From: JBFMFR01 sp040752025
GTDB taxonomy: Bacteria; Chloroflexota; Anaerolineae; Anaerolineales; UBA4823
Length of the DNA: 64,000 nt
NCBI GenBank assembly: GCA_040752025.1
Contig: JBFMFR010000040.1
Coordinates: 6,559 to 70,558, forward strand
Direction: 5' to 3'
Below, one piece after another: positions 15,253 through 24,414 of this stretch (position 1 is the stretch's first letter; every line of letters begins with the position of its first letter). Below the pieces are notes generated by a model that was not told where the DNA came from, ran no database searches, and saw nothing but the letters and a program-made list of their open reading frames with translations. The translations under genes were made by a program, and so were the position numbers.

Positions 15253-16101
15253 TTAGGGCTCATAGCAACAGCGGAAGCCGGTGTCATCGCTGCGATGCAG
15301 GGGGGCTCCCCAGCCGCGGTAAGCACATCGACTGCGGTAAGATTCCTCGCGCCAGGAGCCTCCCCGGATTACGGATTTATCCAGGTTGGCCTCGGTCGAA
15401 GAAATAACGCTGGTGGTGCCCATTTCATGCTGCTTGGGCAGCAGCACCTGCTTGCTCGTATCCTCCAACAGCGCATCGCGGCCATCCTGCGGGTCGTATG
15501 GATAAGGCCCTATCATGGACTGGCACCATTCCTGTGTGTTGCCCCCCATATCCGCTACGCCGAACGGGCTATCACCCTGGGGCGAAAACTGGCCCACCGG
15601 CGTGGTACCGCCTAACTTAGCTTCAGCGCTGTTGCACCGGCCCGCTTCCCAGGTATTCCCCCAGGGGAAGACGAGCCCATCTGCGCCGCGCGCGGCTTTT
15701 TCCCATTCCGGCTCTGTCGGCAAGCGCAACGGCAGACCTGTCACCTCAGCCGCCCAGTGGCAAAAATCCAGGGCATCCTGAAGCGAGACCCCAACAACTG
15801 GATGATCGGCTTTATCTGCCGGAAATTTACCATCCACCCACCCGAACAAGGGAGCACGGTGCCCGGTGGCCTCAACAAACTGGCGGTACTGCTCGTTGGT
15901 CACCGGATAGCGCATGATGTGATAATCGGTGATATGCAGTTGGTGCTGCGGCATTTCGTCGGATTGTGCCCGACGATCCCTCTTCAATGTACTGCCCATT
16001 TGGAATTCCCCGCCTGGAATCAGCACAAACTCCAGGTTGAGGGCGGGCGGACGGGGAACGTCCGACGAACGAGAAATATCCGAAGGCGATACTGTAGTCA
16101 T
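15253..16101 (-). CDS. SUMF1/FGE-fold protein lacking the FGE cysteines
   Basis: The ATG at 16101, downstream of AAGGAG (complement of 16113-16118), gives 282 residues; a TTG at 16110 sits too close to the ribosome site. The FGE-sulfatase fold is clear: FVLIPGGEFQMGS, PVTNEQYRQFV, PVVGVSLQDALDFCHW, RLPTEPEWEKAARG, GNTQEWC and RGGSW. In true formylglycine-generating enzymes the RGGS region is followed by the two catalytic cysteines. Here the sequence after it runs WREESYRSRCAYRG and the first Cys is absent, so formylglycine formation is unlikely. Relatives act as EgtB-, PvdO- or NirV-like proteins. It is the last gene after the sensor/regulator pair. Confidence 0.85.
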   Translation of the reverse strand: MTTVSPSDISRSSDVPRPPALNLEFVLIPGGEFQMGSTLKRDRRAQSDEMPQHQLHITDYHIMRYPVTNEQYRQFVEATGHRAPLFGWVDGKFPADKADHPVVGVSLQDALDFCHWAAEVTGLPLRLPTEPEWEKAARGADGLVFPWGNTWEAGRCNSAEAKLGGTTPVGQFSPQGDSPFGVADMGGNTQEWCQSMIGPYPYDPQDGRDALLEDTSKQVLLPKQHEMGTTSVISSTEANLDKSVIRGGSWREESYRSRCAYRGWGAPLHRSDDTGFRCCYEP

Positions 16102-16118
16102 GATGTTCAAATTCTCCT

Positions 16119-16805
16119 TTAAGCAGTTGAAATATCACCGGGGTCAAACAGATGGTTTTGGGTCACATAACGCATCAACTCAAAGCTGGTACGCAAATTG
16201 AGCTTTGCCATCATATTGCTGCGGTGTACAGACACGGTTTTAGGACTGATCGAAAGAATGTGAGCAATCTCTTTGTTGCTCTTTCCGGATACCAATAATT
16301 TCAACACCTGTAACTCTCGCTCGGTCAGGTGCGGCTGAGCGTCCAGGCTTTCGCTGCCGTCGGCATAGGTCTCCAAAACCTGGCGAGCCACGCTGGGTTC
16401 CAGAAAAGCGCCCTGCTCATACACCTGGTGGATTGCACTGACCAGTTCACGCCCGCCGGAGCGCTTGAGCACGTATCCGGAGGCGCCAGCGCGCAACAAT
16501 GGGTCGATGTACTCGCGGTTATCGTGCTGCGTCAGGATCAACACGCGTACCTGGGGAAATTCCCGGGTGATATGCTGGGTCGCTTCCATACCATTCATCT
16601 CTGGCATGGCAATATCCATCAAAACCACATCGGGTTTCAAAATCGCCACCAATTCTAAAGCCAGGCGACCATTTTCGGCCTCACCCACCACGCAGATATC
16701 CGGCTGCTGCTCTAACAAAGAACAAATGCCATCCCGCAAAATGGCATGGTCATCGACAACCATCACGCGTATCGACGCGGAATTCGAGTGGTGTTGTTCA
16801 GACAT
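16119..16805 (-). CDS. NarL/LuxR-family response regulator
   Basis: The ATG at 16805 overlaps the kinase stop by eight bases, giving 228 residues. The receiver domain has the acidic pair VVDDH, the phospho-acceptor Asp in KPDVVLMDIAMPEMNG, a Thr/Ser at ILTQH and Lys in LKRSGG. A LuxR-type helix-turn-helix follows (LTERELQVLKLLVSGKSNKE region with HRSNMMAKL). It should be phosphorylated by the kinase encoded immediately upstream and act as a DNA-binding regulator. Targets are unknown; the nearby respiratory and siroheme genes are natural candidates. Confidence 0.95.
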   Translation of the reverse strand: MSEQHHSNSASIRVMVVDDHAILRDGICSLLEQQPDICVVGEAENGRLALELVAILKPDVVLMDIAMPEMNGMEATQHITREFPQVRVLILTQHDNREYIDPLLRAGASGYVLKRSGGRELVSAIHQVYEQGAFLEPSVARQVLETYADGSESLDAQPHLTERELQVLKLLVSGKSNKEIAHILSISPKTVSVHRSNMMAKLNLRTSFELMRYVTQNHLFDPGDISTA

Positions 16806-19332
16806 GCGCCAAACTCCTGTGTGACTGGTCTTGCGCTTCTTTGCTGGTCTGAGCCGGCACGTGGATGAACAAATGTGTACCTGAGCCAGGCGCCGAGAAC
16901 ACCTCCAGGTCACCACCCAACAACTCGAGACGCTCTTGCATCCCCAATAAACCCAATCCGCGCATGCTGCCAGGTTCCACATCTACCTCGGTCAGATCAA
17001 AACCAATGCCATCGTCTTCCAGGCCAATTTCAACCCGACCATCCGATAAGCAAAACGAAAGGTGAGCGTTGCGCGCCCCTGAATGGCGAGCTACGTTCAT
17101 GATGGCCTCTTGCACTACACGGAACAAAGCCGTCTCTACTTCAGGCGACAAACGGTGAGAATCGCACTTTTCTTCAACAGACACGTTCATACCCTTCGGC
17201 TGCAAACGCGACTCTGCAAACCAGCGCAAGGCTGGCAACAGGCCCAAATGATCGAGCATGGAGGGACGCAGGTCAAAGATCAACTTGTGGACACCATCCA
17301 GGGTGTGTTGCACCAGATCGTGCATATCCTGGACGCGACGTTCGATGCGCTGCGATTCTTTCGGCGCTTCACGCTCAGCGATTTCAAGGATCTCTTGCGC
17401 GGCGAACAACAAGGCGGTCAAGTTCTGGCTGGTGTCATCGTGCAGCTCGCGGGCGATGCGGTTGCGCTCTTCTTCCTGAGCTGTAATCGCTTTCTTGAAA
17501 AGCTCGCCGCGCACCTGCTCTTTATGCTGCACTTCGGCGTACAGGCGGGCGTTCTCGATCGCCACACCGATCTGGCTGGCAATGGCCGAAAGCAATTCTT
17601 GCTCTTCCGTATCGAACTTGCGCGGGGCATGGGTAGCCACGCACATACTGCCTACCGTCAGGCCGCGCGAGGTGATCGGCACATGTACCAGGGTGCTGAG
17701 CTGTTCCTTACGCAACGAGCGACCGCGCACCCCGCGGTAATGCGACAAATCTGGAACAACGATTATTTCACCCTTTTCGCGCACACCGCCGCATGATCCA
17801 TCCAACATACCCAACTGCGAAGCCAGTTGGGCAGCCTCTGAGGAAATGCCCTGGCAGGTCATCAACTGCATGTTGGTTTGATTTTCCACTTGCAAGAAGA
17901 TCGCACCAACATCGATGGATGTCATGCGCAGCACCTCCTCCAGCGAGTGCTCCAGGATTTCTTGCAAATCCAGCGAGCGATTGACCGTACTGGCAATCGA
18001 GTTGAGGATAGACAGATACTGGTTGCGGCGCTCCAATGAATCAACCACAGCCTGCAAACTGTCGCGCGCCGCCTGGGCCTCCAGTTGAGCAGCGCGGGCT
18101 TCCTGAGTGCGGATCTGGACGCGTTCGTCGAGATCTTGATTCAAAGAGCGAATCTCTTCCATCGAGTGCATCAGGCGCTGGCGCATGGCATCGAAACTGT
18201 CCGCCAACAAGCCAATCTCATCTTTGCGCCAGCCGCGCCTGACCGGTAAATTGATCGGGGTTTGCAAATCGCCTGCGCCAATCCGCTGGGTAGCCAGTGT
18301 GAGCGCCTGCACCGGGGTAATTACACTACTGGTAGTAATCCCGACCAGGATCAAAGCCCCGATGATGGTCAACAACCCCAGGGCCAGGTTGATGAACATC
18401 AGGTTGCGCACGGGGGCAAAGGCTTCCGTGGCCTGTTGGCGCACGATAACCCCCCAGGGAGCCAATTTCAGAGGGGCAAAGGCGATAACTTCGTCACTGG
18501 ACTCGCCATAGGCACGGGTGCTGGCGTCCCCATAGCACCCCAGGCAGGTCTCCACACCTGGAGCTCCGGCGATAAACAACTTGCTGATCGCCGCGCTGCG
18601 CTCATCTGGGTCGATGCCACGGCCCTGCAAGATACGCTCAGAATCTGTGCTGGCCAGGACCAGACCACTGGCGTCGATAACATCCAGGGTCCCGGTCTTG
18701 CCTAAATCCAGGGGGCGCTCAAACGGAAAAATGGAAGGGTCGCCTAAATCCATCATGGTCGCCAGCGCGCCGTGTGTGACGCCAGCCGCATCCTGCACGG
18801 GGACCACAATCACGGCGTGCAAAGAAGACTCGATCAGCAGCGAAAGGCTGGTAGAACTGCCCGCCAGCGCCTGTTTCACTGCGCCGATCTCCTCCCATTG
18901 CAGAGTTTGGTCCGCTAAATTGGATGAGAATACCAGCCTTCCGGCCTGGTCTAACAAAGCCACGCCGTGCGCCAGTACGCCAACTTGAGAGAGCGCCTGA
19001 TCGCGTTCAACCTGACTCGCCTGCTGGTCTTGAAACACCGGCTGCCTGGCAAGCAAGGTCAAAGTATCTTGCAGATGGGCGATGTTGGCGTCCAGGGTGG
19101 CGGCGCCCAGGCGGGCTAACATGACACGCTCACTAAGCACCTTCTGCGTGGCCTGGCGAGCGCTGCTGATGCCCAACATGGCAAACACCAGCATCAAGCC
19201 CACCAGACCTACGATCACCATGGCTGACATCTTAGCGCGCAAACCCAACGGCAGCCACTTTTGTTCAAGCAAGCGCTCCAGCCGGGTGCGTAAACTGGCC
19301 TTCCAACCGGTAAATAAACGCTTCATTTCCAT
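16798..19332 (-). CDS. NarX-like sensor histidine kinase with extracytoplasmic CACHE-type domain
   Basis: The 844-residue protein has a first membrane helix (about 35-57), an extracytoplasmic sensing region of about 250 residues with CACHE-like sequence, a second helix (about 310-332), HAMP, a coiled coil, a GAF domain (about 440-590) and a HisKA_3 phospho-acceptor (RNRIARELHDDTSQ). A HATPase domain with DDGIGFD and GLGLLGMQER follows. The sensing domain contains Cys263 and Cys266 in ETCLGCYG, which could bind a metal or respond to redox. It starts seven bases after the epimerase stop and overlaps its regulator, so the pair is co-translated. Confidence 0.93.
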   Translation of the reverse strand: MEMKRLFTGWKASLRTRLERLLEQKWLPLGLRAKMSAMVIVGLVGLMLVFAMLGISSARQATQKVLSERVMLARLGAATLDANIAHLQDTLTLLARQPVFQDQQASQVERDQALSQVGVLAHGVALLDQAGRLVFSSNLADQTLQWEEIGAVKQALAGSSTSLSLLIESSLHAVIVVPVQDAAGVTHGALATMMDLGDPSIFPFERPLDLGKTGTLDVIDASGLVLASTDSERILQGRGIDPDERSAAISKLFIAGAPGVETCLGCYGDASTRAYGESSDEVIAFAPLKLAPWGVIVRQQATEAFAPVRNLMFINLALGLLTIIGALILVGITTSSVITPVQALTLATQRIGAGDLQTPINLPVRRGWRKDEIGLLADSFDAMRQRLMHSMEEIRSLNQDLDERVQIRTQEARAAQLEAQAARDSLQAVVDSLERRNQYLSILNSIASTVNRSLDLQEILEHSLEEVLRMTSIDVGAIFLQVENQTNMQLMTCQGISSEAAQLASQLGMLDGSCGGVREKGEIIVVPDLSHYRGVRGRSLRKEQLSTLVHVPITSRGLTVGSMCVATHAPRKFDTEEQELLSAIASQIGVAIENARLYAEVQHKEQVRGELFKKAITAQEEERNRIARELHDDTSQNLTALLFAAQEILEIAEREAPKESQRIERRVQDMHDLVQHTLDGVHKLIFDLRPSMLDHLGLLPALRWFAESRLQPKGMNVSVEEKCDSHRLSPEVETALFRVVQEAIMNVARHSGARNAHLSFCLSDGRVEIGLEDDGIGFDLTEVDVEPGSMRGLGLLGMQERLELLGGDLEVFSAPGSGTHLFIHVPAQTSKEAQDQSHRSLAHV

Positions 19333-19338
19333 AGCAAT

Positions 19339-20454
19339 CTACCTCATACCCGAACCTGCGCCGCTAGTGACGGAGCTTCCTGTTCCGCCATCGTCCGGCG
19401 GCCACTTGCAATAGCGTGTGCGTTTACAATACTTGCACACGCCATCTACTTCCAGGTTCTCATACACACCTTCAAATTCTCCCATCAATTCATACCATTC
19501 GTACGTGCGCCCAATCGTAATGCGTAAAGGCGTGTTCGGCATGTCGAAAGCAGTGCGCGCCTTGGATGAATCGAAATAAAAACTCTGCGATTCCAGACGC
19601 AAACGATCACCCGTCAGAGGCACCGGTCCGGTGGTCTGAGGTTGGAGCATATCCGTCAACCCGGCGACGAAAGACACCTGCCAGCGCGGCATTGCCTTGA
19701 GTTTCATACCGCAACCGACCACGTTGGCGATCGTTTGGTAAAGTTGCAGGTGTGTCATATTTTCTCCCCCCAGGATGTAGCGCTCGCCAATCCGGCCCTT
19801 CAAGGCTGCCTCGATATGCCCCTGGGCGGCATCGCAGATCGGCACAACGTTCAAGCCTCCAGGTGGGATCAAAGGGGGAACACAGTGCTGGACAACTTCT
19901 ACAACCATACCACTGGAAACCTTGCGAATATCGCGCGGTCCAATAACAGTCGTCGGATTGACAATCACAGCCGGCAAACCTTTTTTAACGTATTCCATGA
20001 CAATTTCTTCCGCCTGGAATTTGCTATACCCGTAAACAAAGCGCTCAGGCTTCACATTGAAGCGATAGGTTTCGTCGACGACTTCGTTGGGGTGCATACC
20101 CATCGCCGCGGTCGAGCTGGTGTGCACGACTCGCCCCACACCCACCTGTAACGCAGCTTCCATAACATTACGCGTGCCCTGCACGTTGACGGCGTTCATG
20201 CGCTCAATGCCTTGCCGCCAGTAGTCCACCACGCCGGCGGCGTGGAAAACCACATCGATATCCTGCATGGCTGGCGGAAGCGTGTCAGGCTCGAGCACAT
20301 CGCCGGTCACGAAATCGAAAGGCCCGCCTTCGAGCAGCTCGCGCGACGCCCCGGCGCGCTCCAGGATGCGCACCTGCCAGCGGCGCTCGACCAGGCGCAG
20401 AGCGATGTTCGAACCGACGAAGCCGGTGCCGCCGGTGATCAGCGCACGCGGCAT
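19339..20454 (-). CDS. NAD(P)-dependent epimerase/dehydratase (SDR extended) with C-terminal Cys motif
   Basis: The 371-residue protein has the extended short-chain dehydrogenase features: GGTGFVGSN for NAD(P), VFHAAG, TSSTAAMG and the catalytic YGYSK. It is most like the dihydroflavonol-4-reductase/3-beta-HSD branch. After the fold a tail carries Cys340, Cys343 and Cys349 (GVCKYCKRTRYCKW), then a Gly/Ser-rich end encoded partly by a palindromic repeat at 19371-19387. It overlaps the cobA-hemD gene by 16 bases, which links it to the tetrapyrrole genes, but I cannot name its substrate. Confidence 0.85.
   Translation of the reverse strand: MPRALITGGTGFVGSNIALRLVERRWQVRILERAGASRELLEGGPFDFVTGDVLEPDTLPPAMQDIDVVFHAAGVVDYWRQGIERMNAVNVQGTRNVMEAALQVGVGRVVHTSSTAAMGMHPNEVVDETYRFNVKPERFVYGYSKFQAEEIVMEYVKKGLPAVIVNPTTVIGPRDIRKVSSGMVVEVVQHCVPPLIPPGGLNVVPICDAAQGHIEAALKGRIGERYILGGENMTHLQLYQTIANVVGCGMKLKAMPRWQVSFVAGLTDMLQPQTTGPVPLTGDRLRLESQSFYFDSSKARTAFDMPNTPLRITIGRTYEWYELMGEFEGVYENLEVDGVCKYCKRTRYCKWPPDDGGTGSSVTSGAGSGMR
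19371..19387 (-). repeat. single copy of the 17-bp palindromic repeat
   Basis: On the minus strand this reads CGGAACAGGAAGCTCCG, identical to the unit at 6861-6877 except for one base in the right arm, which breaks one stem pair. It encodes part of the Gly/Ser tail of the epimerase. Confidence 0.7.
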
Positions 20455-22166
20455 CTTTGCAATCCCTCCACCAGATAGCCCAGGTATCGATCACTACCGA
20501 TTTGAACGCCATCCAGAGAAATCGCCACGGGTATCCCGGCATCATGAGCAGCCTGGGCAGTCGCCGCGTCATCGCAGACCACCGCCGCCCCTTCCAGGAT
20601 CTCTCGAAGCGTTTCACCTGCGCCTGGCAGCGCCAGCAAATCCGCCACAGCCTCGACTGTCTCAAGATCGTGAAACAGGACCGCATCCAGGCGGCCTTCC
20701 TGCAAGCCCGACAGGACAGCCGCGCCGAGATCGACCGATCGTACGCAATAGGCTACCGGCGCATCGAATCGGGCCGCGCCTTTCTTCACAGCCTGGAAAT
20801 AAAGCCCGGGCTGGCGGGCTGAACGGGGGAGCAATATGCGTTGGCCGTCAAGAGACACACCAGTCTCCTGCGCCAGGCCGGGAATATCACGGGCCAGACA
20901 GTCTGCCGCCAACCCGTAGGAGCGTAAAATCCCAGCGGCCGGGCCAACAGCCCCCAACTTCACGGTGTACAGCCAACGCGCATCATGGCCCAGGGCAAAC
21001 AAACGCTGGCAGAAAACCAGGGCGGCGGCAGCGCTGGCCAACCAGACCCAATCGTAGCGCCCACCTACCGGGCTCTCTATCTGCGGATCCTGGGGCGGGC
21101 TAGCATTCCCTTGACGCGGTTGCAGTTGGTGGATGGCTTCGTCCAGGGCCGAAAGATCCTCCGGCGGCACAATTTCGGCCACGGGCAAGTCGATCACCTC
21201 AGCGCCCAATTCCGCCAGGCGGACTCGAAAATCCGGGTATGGCGGCCAGATTGCAGGCGCATCCAGAAGGGCCGGCAATGCCGGGATACCCTGACCCGAG
21301 GCTGTGAAAAGATTGGCCTGGCGCGTGCGGACATCCAGCAAGCGCAATCCTGACAGCGGCGATGATTTCGCCAAATCATGCCCCTGGTGAGCGGCTTCGA
21401 ACCAGGCCAGGCGCTCGCGCAAACGCACAACCTCGCCAACGATGGTTATGGCAGGCGGGCGAATCTGGGCAGAAAGCTCGACGATGTCCGCCAGGGTACC
21501 CACCACTGTCTTCTGGGCAGGGTACGTGCCCTGCTGGATCAAAGCCACGGGCGTGTCTGCGGTACGCCCGGAAGCCAGCAAAGCGCCGACCACGGCGGGC
21601 AGGTTGTCGACGCCCATCAGAAAGACCAGCGTATCCGCCTGTTTGGATAGGCCCGCCAGCCCTTCAAGGCCTGCGGGCTGGCTTTCCTCCGGCGGACCAT
21701 CGCTGGCGCGATGCGCGGTGATGAAAGCCGCGCTGGCAGCCAGGCCGCGATGTGTCACCGGGATGCCAGCATAAGCCGGGGCAGCGATGGCGCTGGTCAC
21801 TCCAGGCACGATTTCAAACGGAATGCCCTGCGCAGCCAGGGCCAGGGCTTCTTCACCGCCGCGCCCAAAGACAAACGGATCGCCGCCTTTCAGGCGCACA
21901 ACCACTTTATCCGAACGGGCTTGCTCGATCAAGATCTGGTTAATTTCATCCTGGGGCACGGGATGATGATCCGGGCGCTTACCGACATCGATGCACTCAG
22001 CTTGCCCAGCAAAGCCCAGCAGCCAGCGATTAACCAGACGATCATGGACAACCACTTCGGCTTGCGCCAGGCAGTCCAGGCCGCGCAGCGTGATCAGGCC
22101 CGGGTCGCCCGGGCCGGCTCCCACCAGATAAACGCTGCCACGCTGGACGGTTCGCCAGGCGTTCAA
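20439..22166 (-). CDS. cobA-hemD: uroporphyrinogen-III C-methyltransferase / uroporphyrinogen-III synthase fusion
   Basis: The 575-residue protein joins an N-terminal SAM-dependent uroporphyrinogen-III methyltransferase (SUMT: LVGAGPGDPGLITLRG, VVRLKGGDPFVFGRGGEE, AGIPVTHRG) to a C-terminal HemD domain (from about residue 270). The latter cyclises hydroxymethylbilane to uroporphyrinogen III. The product, precorrin-2, is the branch point to siroheme and cobalamin. A TTG start at 22166 is supported by GGAGG seven bases upstream and overlaps the stop of the precorrin-2 dehydrogenase gene. The HemD half is divergent, as usual for that family, but its position makes the call safe. Confidence 0.93.
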   Translation of the reverse strand: MNAWRTVQRGSVYLVGAGPGDPGLITLRGLDCLAQAEVVVHDRLVNRWLLGFAGQAECIDVGKRPDHHPVPQDEINQILIEQARSDKVVVRLKGGDPFVFGRGGEEALALAAQGIPFEIVPGVTSAIAAPAYAGIPVTHRGLAASAAFITAHRASDGPPEESQPAGLEGLAGLSKQADTLVFLMGVDNLPAVVGALLASGRTADTPVALIQQGTYPAQKTVVGTLADIVELSAQIRPPAITIVGEVVRLRERLAWFEAAHQGHDLAKSSPLSGLRLLDVRTRQANLFTASGQGIPALPALLDAPAIWPPYPDFRVRLAELGAEVIDLPVAEIVPPEDLSALDEAIHQLQPRQGNASPPQDPQIESPVGGRYDWVWLASAAAALVFCQRLFALGHDARWLYTVKLGAVGPAAGILRSYGLAADCLARDIPGLAQETGVSLDGQRILLPRSARQPGLYFQAVKKGAARFDAPVAYCVRSVDLGAAVLSGLQEGRLDAVLFHDLETVEAVADLLALPGAGETLREILEGAAVVCDDAATAQAAHDAGIPVAISLDGVQIGSDRYLGYLVEGLQRCRVR

Positions 22167-22849
22167 AGCTCTGCCTCCAGGTTGTCACTCAACAAATCCT
22201 GTGCATACAGGCGAGCCGCCAGAACTCCCCGGTCGCGGATCACCTGCAACAGGTCTGAATCAACCAGCCGCAGCGCGGCTTCAAGGCGCGCTGCACCGGG
22301 CGAGAAGCGCTGCATCAACTCGGGGCGCAAGCTGGCCATCAACTCGACCAACTGCCCATACTCTGGCCCAAACTGCGCCTCGAGCTGCTGGCGCAGGCGG
22401 CGAGCGAGCGCAGGGCTGGCGCCGCCGGTGGAAATCGCCAGCAGCAGTTCGCCTCGCCGTACTATGGCGGGTACGATGAAATTGCTATGCAGCGGATCGT
22501 CGACCACGTTTACCAGGCAGCCGCGACGCGAAGCCTCCTGCCAGACAGCCTCGTTCACAGCCGGGTCGTCCGTGGCCGCGATCACCAAAAAAGCGCCCTC
22601 CAGGTCGCCTGACCGGTAAGAACGCTCGATAATGACTGGCGCGGGAAGCTCTTCATCCAGCCCAAGAATTACATCCGTCTGCGGTGCTACCAGGGCCTGC
22701 AAATCGGCGCTGATCACCGGGCTGACTACGGTGACCTTCGCACCGGCCTCCAGGAGACCTTTCACCTTTCGCGCCGCTACGCTGCCCCCACCGACCACTA
22801 CAGCCTGTCGACCTTCAAGGCCAATCAGGCAAATCGGATATGTCTTCAT
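22163..22849 (-). CDS. precorrin-2 dehydrogenase / sirohydrochlorin ferrochelatase-type protein
   Basis: The 228-residue protein is the CysG N-terminal/Met8p type: YPICLIGLEGRQAVVVGGGSVAARKVKGLLEAGA is the NAD-binding start, followed by TDDPAVNEAV and STGGASPALARRLR. It oxidises precorrin-2 to sirohydrochlorin and in some homologues also inserts iron, giving siroheme. It lies first in the minus-strand group and is translationally coupled to cobA-hemD. Together with hemA these genes cover entry to the pathway and its siroheme branch; hemB, hemC and hemL are not in the window. Confidence 0.93.
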   Translation of the reverse strand: MKTYPICLIGLEGRQAVVVGGGSVAARKVKGLLEAGAKVTVVSPVISADLQALVAPQTDVILGLDEELPAPVIIERSYRSGDLEGAFLVIAATDDPAVNEAVWQEASRRGCLVNVVDDPLHSNFIVPAIVRRGELLLAISTGGASPALARRLRQQLEAQFGPEYGQLVELMASLRPELMQRFSPGAARLEAALRLVDSDLLQVIRDRGVLAARLYAQDLLSDNLEAEL

Positions 22850-22924
22850 ACGTTCTTTGTTGTATCACAATGCATTGCGTGCGTCAATTGACATTTGTCA
22901 CCATCGACAATGCACATGCTCAAC

Positions 22925-23635
22925 TCACTTTGTGGCCATTGCAACTCGCAAAGCAGCCATGTTTTCATCCACGCTGGCCTGCTGGTTGAAAATGCCCGAG
23001 CCAACCACCAACACAGTCGCACCAGCTTGCACAACCTGCCTTACGTTGCTCGTTTTGATGCCGCCGTCTACTTCGATTTCGACGTGATCCAATCCACATG
23101 CCTGCAGCATGTCTCGCAAGCGAGCGATGCGCGCCGTGCTGCCCGGGATGTAGGTTTGCCCGCCAAAGCCGGGGCTAACGGACATCACCAGCACCAGATC
23201 AACGTCTGCGAGGACTTCCTCCAAAGAAACCAGCGGAGTGGCCGGGTTCAGCGTTACCCCGGCCCGGATGCCAGCTTCCTTGATCTGCTGGATGGTACGG
23301 TGCAAATGCGGGCAGGTCTCGACATGCACCGTGATGTTGCCTGCCCCGGCCTCGATGAAATTCGGGATGAGCCGCTCTGGTTTCTCGATCATCAAATGCA
23401 CATCCAACATCACGCCTGCGGCCTGGGTGAGCGGTCTGATCGCCCGGACAACCAGGGGGCCCACGGTCATATTCGGTACAAAGTGCCCATCCATGATATC
23501 CACATGGATGTAATCTGCTCCCGCGGCGATGGCTTCGCTCACCTGCTCGCCCAGTCGGGCAAAATCTGCTGACAGGATCGAAGGGGCTAACTTGACTCGG
23601 GTTGTATCTGACTGTGACATGCTGGCCTCGCTCAT
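22925..23635 (-). CDS. rpe: ribulose-phosphate 3-epimerase
   Basis: The 236-residue protein has the standard Rpe TIM-barrel motifs: KLAPSILSADFARLGEQV, HVDIMDGHFVPNMT, DVHLMIEKPERLI, LVMSVSPGFGGQTYI and EVDGGI. It interconverts ribulose-5-phosphate and xylulose-5-phosphate in the pentose phosphate pathway. The ATG at 23635 overlaps the rpiA stop (ATGA). A second ATG at 23620 with GAGG five bases upstream is an equally good start and would shorten the protein by five residues. Confidence 0.97.
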   Translation of the reverse strand: MSEASMSQSDTTRVKLAPSILSADFARLGEQVSEAIAAGADYIHVDIMDGHFVPNMTVGPLVVRAIRPLTQAAGVMLDVHLMIEKPERLIPNFIEAGAGNITVHVETCPHLHRTIQQIKEAGIRAGVTLNPATPLVSLEEVLADVDLVLVMSVSPGFGGQTYIPGSTARIARLRDMLQACGLDHVEIEVDGGIKTSNVRQVVQAGATVLVVGSGIFNQQASVDENMAALRVAMATK

Positions 23636-24330
23636 CGCTCCTTATCCATAATGTGAGTCCCATCCGCTTTGGCAACAATCACCCGGCTGGCCATATCCAG
23701 AAAAAGGCCATGTTCCACAACGCCTGGGCGTTTCGACAACTGCTCCGCCAGGAGATGGGGCTGGGGGATGCCAGCCTCAAACCAACAACGCACCAGGTAA
23801 TTGTGGTTGTCGGTGACCACTGGAGAGCCATCTGCTTCGAGCCACAGCTCCGCACGGCAGCCCAAAGAGGCCAGCCAGCGCACCTGCGCCCTGGCTTCGA
23901 AAGGCACAATCTCCACAGGCAAAGCCCCCTGCCCCAGCACGGGGACCAGCTTGGATTCGTCAACGACAATAACAAAGCGCCGGGCATGAATCTCAACGAT
24001 CTTTTCGCGCAGCAAGGCGCGCCCCAGGCCTTTGATCAGGTTGAGCTGAGGGTCCACCTCGTCGGCCCCATCCACTGCCAGGTCTAACTGTGGGTGCGTG
24101 GCGAGATCGGTCAGCGCAATGCCCAACGCACCCGCCCGGTGGGCAGTCGCCTCAGAGGTCGGCACGGCGCAGATGTCGTGCAAATCGCCCGATTGCAACC
24201 GCGCCCCCAGTAGATCGATGAAATGTTGGGTTGTCCGCCCGGTGCCCAATCCCAGGGTCATTCCACTGCGCACTTCTTCCAAAGCACGCCGGGCCGCCTG
24301 TTCTCTCAAATCCATGCCGCCGATAACCAT
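23632..24330 (-). CDS. rpiA: ribose-5-phosphate isomerase A
   Basis: RpiA interconverts ribose-5-phosphate and ribulose-5-phosphate. The protein (232 residues from 24330) shows GLGTGRTTQHFIDLLG, DLAVDGADEVD and KGLGRALLREKI, the substrate-binding motifs of the A-type isomerase, and VVDESKLV. Start choice is uncertain: the ATG at 24330 abuts GGAAAGG, while the one at 24315 leaves better spacing. It is coupled to rpe, so both non-oxidative pentose phosphate isomerases are made together. The sequence upstream (minus strand) holds a TATAAT. Confidence 0.96.
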   Translation of the reverse strand: MVIGGMDLREQAARRALEEVRSGMTLGLGTGRTTQHFIDLLGARLQSGDLHDICAVPTSEATAHRAGALGIALTDLATHPQLDLAVDGADEVDPQLNLIKGLGRALLREKIVEIHARRFVIVVDESKLVPVLGQGALPVEIVPFEARAQVRWLASLGCRAELWLEADGSPVVTDNHNYLVRCWFEAGIPQPHLLAEQLSKRPGVVEHGLFLDMASRVIVAKADGTHIMDKER

Positions 24331-24381
24331 CCTTTCCGTTGATAATTTTGATGCTATGCTACCACAATTATACAAAGCAAC

Positions 24382-24408
24382 GGACCGGTTTTCTGATGAA
24401 ACCGGTCC
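24382..24408 (-). terminator. hairpin terminator after the acyl-CoA carboxylase genes
   Basis: A perfect ten-base stem, GGACCGGTTT with AAACCGGTCC, encloses a seven-base loop between the biotin carrier stop and rpiA. The following minus-strand sequence is T-rich but has no long T run, so the terminator may be weak or partly factor-dependent. Confidence 0.65.
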
Positions 24409-24414
24409 ATCGCC

